DNA of 64,000 bases from Rhodopseudomonas palustris (GTDB lineage Bacteria; Pseudomonadota; Alphaproteobacteria; Rhizobiales; Xanthobacteraceae): assembly GCF_007005445.1 (NCBI RefSeq), contig NZ_CP041387.1, forward strand, positions 4,479,501 through 4,543,500. The letters run 5' to 3'. Below are positions 61,142-64,000 of this stretch, piece by piece (positions within the stretch are counted from its first letter, which is position 1; each line of letters starts with the position of its first letter). Below the pieces are notes generated by a model. That model made no database searches. It was given only the letters and a program-made list of their open reading frames with translations, and had not been told where the DNA came from. Both the position numbers and the translations under genes were made by a program.

Positions 61142-62839
61142 ATGCTGCGCATCGTCCTGTTTCTCGTGATCATCGCGCTCGCGGCGGCGGGCGCTGCCTG
61201 GGTGGCCGAACAGCCCGGCGAGGTGGTGCTGTCCTGGAACGACTGGCGGGCGTCGATGACGCTGCCGGTGTTCGCGGCGGCGCTCGGCGCCGGCGTGGTT
61301 GCCGTAATGCTGGCCTGGGCGATCGTCCTCGGGGCGGTGCGGGCACCCGGCTGGATGAAGCGCGGCCGCAGCTCGCGGCGCAGCGAGCGCGCCCGCAACG
61401 CCATTACTCAGGGCCTGCTCGCGGTCGGCCATGGCGACAGCGCCGCCGCCCGCGCTCACGCCAATGCGGCGCGACGGCACGCGCCGCACGATCCGCTGGC
61501 GCTGCTGCTGCAGGCGCAGTCGGCGCAGCTCGAAGGCGATCGCGAAGGCGCACGCCGCGCCTTCCTGGCGATGGCCTCCCGCAAGGACACCAAGTCGCTC
61601 GGCATGCGCGGGCTGTATATCGAAGCGCAGCGCGCCGACGATCCATATGCGGCGCTGGCGATCGCCGAAGAGGCGCTGCGGCTGCAGCCGAACTGTGCCT
61701 GGGCCTCGCAGGCCGTGCTCGGCTTCCGCTGCGCCAGATCGGACTGGACCGGCGCGCTGGAGATTCTCGAACGCAATCTGTCGGCCGGCCTGATCGACAA
61801 GAAGGCGTTCCGCCGGCAGCGCGCGGTATTGCTGACTGCGCGGGCGATCGATCTGGAAGAAAGCGACGAGAGCCTCGCCCGCGACAGCGCGCTGGAAGCC
61901 AACAAGCTGGCGCCGACCCTGGTGCCGGCCGCAGTGCTGGCGGCGAAGCATCTGGCCGGAGCACATCAGGTCCGCCGCGCCATGAAGGTGATCGAGGCCG
62001 CCTGGCAGGCGCAGCCGCATCCCGAGCTGGCGTCGACCTACGCCAACCTCAAGCCGGGCGACACCGCGACCGCGCGGCTCGGCCGGGTCGAGAACCTGGT
62101 CGGCAAGGGACCGCAGCAGCTCGAAAGTGCGGTGGCGATCGCCCGCGCCGCGATCGACGCCGGCTCTTTCGGCCGTGCCCGCGCCGCGCTCGAGCCGTAT
62201 CTGGAAATGCCGACCCAGCGGGTGGCGATGCTGATGGCCGAGATCGAACATGGCGATCGCGGCGACACCGCCAAGGCACGGGCCTGGACGCTGCGCGCGG
62301 TGCGCGCGCTGCACGATCCGGTGTGGACCGCCGACGGCTACGTATCCGATCACTGGCGGCCGGTGTCGCCGGTCACCGGCCGGCTCGACGCCTTCCAGTG
62401 GCAGGTGCCGGTGTCGGCGCTGCCGTCGAGCAAGGCGGTGGTGATCGACGATAAGTTCCACGACGCGCTGATCGCTTCCGCCACGACCGAGGCGTTGCCC
62501 GCCAGCGAGACGTCGGAGGCAGTGACGGTGACGGTCGAGGCGGCTCCCGAAGCGCCGATCGTGACACCGAAGGAACCGACCGTAGCGGCGGAAGAGCCGG
62601 CCAAGCCCGACAAGCCCGCCAAGGCGGCCGAAGCTCCGGCCGAAACGATGGCTGCGCCTGCTTCGTCGTCGTCGCCGCTGTTCCACCGCCGCAAGGAAGC
62701 CGCCCCGGTGATCCCGATCGTGCGGGCTCCGGACGATCCCGGCGTCGACGACGACGCCGCGCCCGAAGAGTTCACCGAACGCACGCCGGCGCCGGCCGGG
62801 CAGGGCAGCGGCTGGCGCGGCTACCGGCCGCCCCGCTGA
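61142..62839 (+). CDS. hemY: HemY-domain TPR membrane protein
   Basis: 565 residues. Two N-terminal membrane helices (about 1-20 and 42-66) with AGAAWVAEQPGEVVLSWNDW between them match HemY_N; TPR-like helices follow (about 85-330). The C-terminal 170 residues are Pro/Glu/Ala-rich and end RGYRPPR. The precise function in haem or membrane biology is not settled. It starts eight bases after the mic60 stop. This is not the protoporphyrinogen oxidase called HemY in other bacteria. Confidence 0.9.
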   Translation: MLRIVLFLVIIALAAAGAAWVAEQPGEVVLSWNDWRASMTLPVFAAALGAGVVAVMLAWAIVLGAVRAPGWMKRGRSSRRSERARNAITQGLLAVGHGDSAAARAHANAARRHAPHDPLALLLQAQSAQLEGDREGARRAFLAMASRKDTKSLGMRGLYIEAQRADDPYAALAIAEEALRLQPNCAWASQAVLGFRCARSDWTGALEILERNLSAGLIDKKAFRRQRAVLLTARAIDLEESDESLARDSALEANKLAPTLVPAAVLAAKHLAGAHQVRRAMKVIEAAWQAQPHPELASTYANLKPGDTATARLGRVENLVGKGPQQLESAVAIARAAIDAGSFGRARAALEPYLEMPTQRVAMLMAEIEHGDRGDTAKARAWTLRAVRALHDPVWTADGYVSDHWRPVSPVTGRLDAFQWQVPVSALPSSKAVVIDDKFHDALIASATTEALPASETSEAVTVTVEAAPEAPIVTPKEPTVAAEEPAKPDKPAKAAEAPAETMAAPASSSSPLFHRRKEAAPVIPIVRAPDDPGVDDDAAPEEFTERTPAPAGQGSGWRGYRPPR

Positions 62840-62986
62840 ACCGGAACGCAAGATTTCGGAATTACCAAACACGGGATCGGCGGACGTTCCGGCCGCCGGT
62901 TCGGCTCTCAGGTTCTTGCCAATCGGGCCGCCGCCCGATATCAGAAGCCGACGTTTTCGGGTCGCTTCGTGAGCGCGCCCGCGGTC

Positions 62987-63062
62987 GCCGCAATAGCTCA
63001 GCTGGTAGAGCACGTCATTCGTAATGACGGGGTCGGGGGTTCGAATCCCTCTTGCGGCACCA
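62987..63062 (+). tRNA. tRNA-Thr (anticodon CGU)
   Basis: 76 bases. Acceptor GCCGCAA pairs with TTGCGGC; the anticodon stem-loop GTCATTCGTAATGAC has anticodon CGT; T-arm GGGGGTTCGAATCCC; discriminator A and encoded CCA. It reads ACG codons. As a t6A-type tRNA it is a substrate of TsaD. Confidence 0.97.
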
Positions 63063-63453
63063 CACTTTCTTCTTGATTCGCCACCCGTCAGTCCGGCCTC
63101 GCGCGGCTTGCCGATGCGTCATCGCGCTGTCGATTGATGATGCGCTGAACCGAGCTTACCCGCGAACGCCGCGGGCTTCCGGTGGCACTCCACACTGGCT
63201 GATGGGGCGGCGTCGATCGCAGCGGCCGCGGCCTTCTCCTGGTCGGGCCACGCCCGTCGCCGGCATCCACATTCAAGGCCATTCAGGCTCAGAGACGGAG
63301 GTCTCCGGGACGAGCCGGGATGAGGAGGGATCAGTTGCCGCTGATTGGGGATCGGCCGCACCAGGTCGCCCGGCCTGCGCCGCAACGCTCGGCGAACGAG
63401 CAGGGCAGCGAAACACCAAGACGACGGGACAGCGGCTCACCCGCCCGGAATAG
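63063..63453. other. Non-coding stretch after tRNA-Thr
   Basis: About 390 bases with no convincing gene. A + strand open frame runs to 63453 but is arginine- and glycine-rich with no domain and starts inside the tRNA 3' end. RNase P RNA, tmRNA and 6S RNA motifs were looked for and not found. A terminator follows immediately. A small RNA is possible but not supported. Confidence 0.45.
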
Positions 63454-63482
63454 AAAAGCCCGCGACGATGCGCGGGCTTTTG
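63454..63482. terminator. Bidirectional terminator
   Basis: AAAAGCCCGCG/CGCGGGCTTTT perfect stem with ACGAT loop. On the minus strand it ends the HAMP-domain gene; on the + strand it could end the tRNA transcript. Confidence 0.85.
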
Positions 63483-63601
63483 GTGTGACCGGCTCACCCG
63501 CCTGGGTGAGCCTCGATGTCGTGATCTCAACGCGTGGTCTCGATCGTCGCGCCTTCAATGACTCCGGGAGGCGCGTTCAGGGTCGCGGAACGAGGCGCCG
63601 A

Positions 63602-64000
63602 TCAGGCGCGCTTCGGAACGCCCAGGCCGTTGTGGAGCCAGTTGCTCCAAGACCTCGACAGCGTCTCGCTGACCGTCCGTCCATCCGTGAACAGCATCTC
63701 GCGGGCATTACTGACCGCCCCCTTCAGATCCATCCACATTTCCTTGAGATTGGCCAGAATGCCGTTGGTGCCGTCGAGTACGCGATGGCTCTTCAGCTTC
63801 GCCAGTTCGATCAGCGACTGCTGGATCTTGGCGATCGACCGTGCGATCCGGCCGATTTCATCCGAGCGGCTCAGCGCGTGGATACGAACGCTGGTGTCGC
63901 CGGAGGCGAGACGTTCCACGTCCTTTTCCAGTTCGCCGAGCGGCGCCAGCAGGCCGCGAGAAATCCGGGTGCCGACCAGACCGACCACCGCGAACACGGC
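63602..64000 (-). CDS. HAMP-domain protein, 5' end outside window
   Basis: The C-terminal 132 residues of a longer protein; the frame is still open at the window edge. It begins in a membrane helix (VFAVVGLVGTRI), followed by a HAMP domain (LLAPLGELEKDVERLASGDTSVRIHALSRSDEIGRIARSI). After that come only about 75 residues ending NWLHNGLGVPKRA, with no kinase, cyclase or MCP signalling domain. It may be an unusual sensor whose output domain is absent or at the N-terminal side. Confidence 0.75.
   Translation of the reverse strand, partial: AVFAVVGLVGTRISRGLLAPLGELEKDVERLASGDTSVRIHALSRSDEIGRIARSIAKIQQSLIELAKLKSHRVLDGTNGILANLKEMWMDLKGAVSNAREMLFTDGRTVSETLSRSWSNWLHNGLGVPKRA

Noticed and set aside
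63063..63453. tmRNA, RNase P RNA or a 133-codon gene after tRNA-Thr
   Set aside because: No tmRNA tag or tRNA-like halves, no RNase P signature segments, and the open frame has no protein character.

Overview
The window is high-GC alphaproteobacterial chromosome and almost certainly comes from the Rhodopseudomonas palustris / Bradyrhizobium lineage. The evidence is the fixed gene orders ccmABCDG, sdhCDAB and ffh-rpsP-rimM-trmD-rplS, an alphaproteobacterial Mic60-HemY block after hemD, and many copies of short palindromic repeats typical of this group. The malonyl-CoA synthetase is 503 residues with its PX4GK lysine at position 488, and Acs is 650 residues with the equivalent lysine at 606. 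Both match my memory of the R. palustris enzymes. Most of the window is core metabolism on both strands. Accessory DNA is limited to two insertion sequences, one toxin-antitoxin pair and the dispersed palindromes.

Layout. 1-3.2 kb: the end of a Bax inhibitor-1 family protein, a GNAT acetyltransferase, DUF2794 and DUF1223 proteins, and an unannotated structured RNA candidate on the + strand between the last two. 3.2-9.1 kb: aconitase, divergent from the cytochrome c biogenesis genes ccmABCDG. 9.2-12.2 kb: a secreted helix-hairpin-helix protein, septation protein A with ftsY, and a divergent RluA-type pseudouridine synthase that carries a palindromic repeat inside its reading frame. 12.5-16.1 kb: acs, whose terminator has been hit and duplicated by a complete IS1182-family element. 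16.4-20 kb: an L,D-transpeptidase, a proline-rich OmpA protein, and a small proline-rich peptide joined to an FMN-type oxidase-fold protein. 20.2-27 kb: sdhCDAB, a cation diffusion facilitator and matB. 27.2-31 kb: a fasciclin protein, a cytochrome b561 plus molybdopterin enzyme pair, and an MFS transporter. 31-37.4 kb: leuB, asd, a UPF0114 membrane protein, carbonic anhydrase and a CitE-like lyase. 37.4-38.7 kb: an IS110-family element sitting in the middle of a palindromic repeat. 38.7-45.2 kb: a chemoreceptor, leuD, a minimal zincin, three small secreted proteins and leuC. 45.4-49.4 kb: the rplS-trmD-rimM-rpsP-ffh translation and secretion block. 49.7-55.3 kb: a Phd/VapC pair, a metallo-beta-lactamase-fold protein, a GyrI-like/SIMPL pair, dapF and mtaB. 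55.3-64 kb: a probable ETF-beta lysine methyltransferase, an EVE protein with gpsA, tsaD divergent from hemD-mic60-hemY, tRNA-Thr(CGU), and the end of a HAMP-domain protein.

How the genes work together. Several blocks serve central carbon and respiration: aconitase, succinate dehydrogenase, acetyl-CoA and malonyl-CoA synthetases, and cytochrome c maturation. leuB, leuC and leuD supply leucine, while asd and dapF supply the aspartate/lysine/diaminopimelate branch. tsaD and mtaB act one after the other on tRNA A37 (t6A, then ms2t6A). ffh and ftsY are the two SRP-pathway GTPases.

The least ordinary parts are non-coding or mobile: the RNA candidate at 2058-2188, the in-frame repeat in the RluA gene, the IS1182 element with a 33-bp terminator duplication, and the IS110 element whose 5' non-coding end contains a 10-base match to its palindromic insertion site, as expected for a bridge RNA. 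No CRISPR array, prophage or classical defence island was seen.
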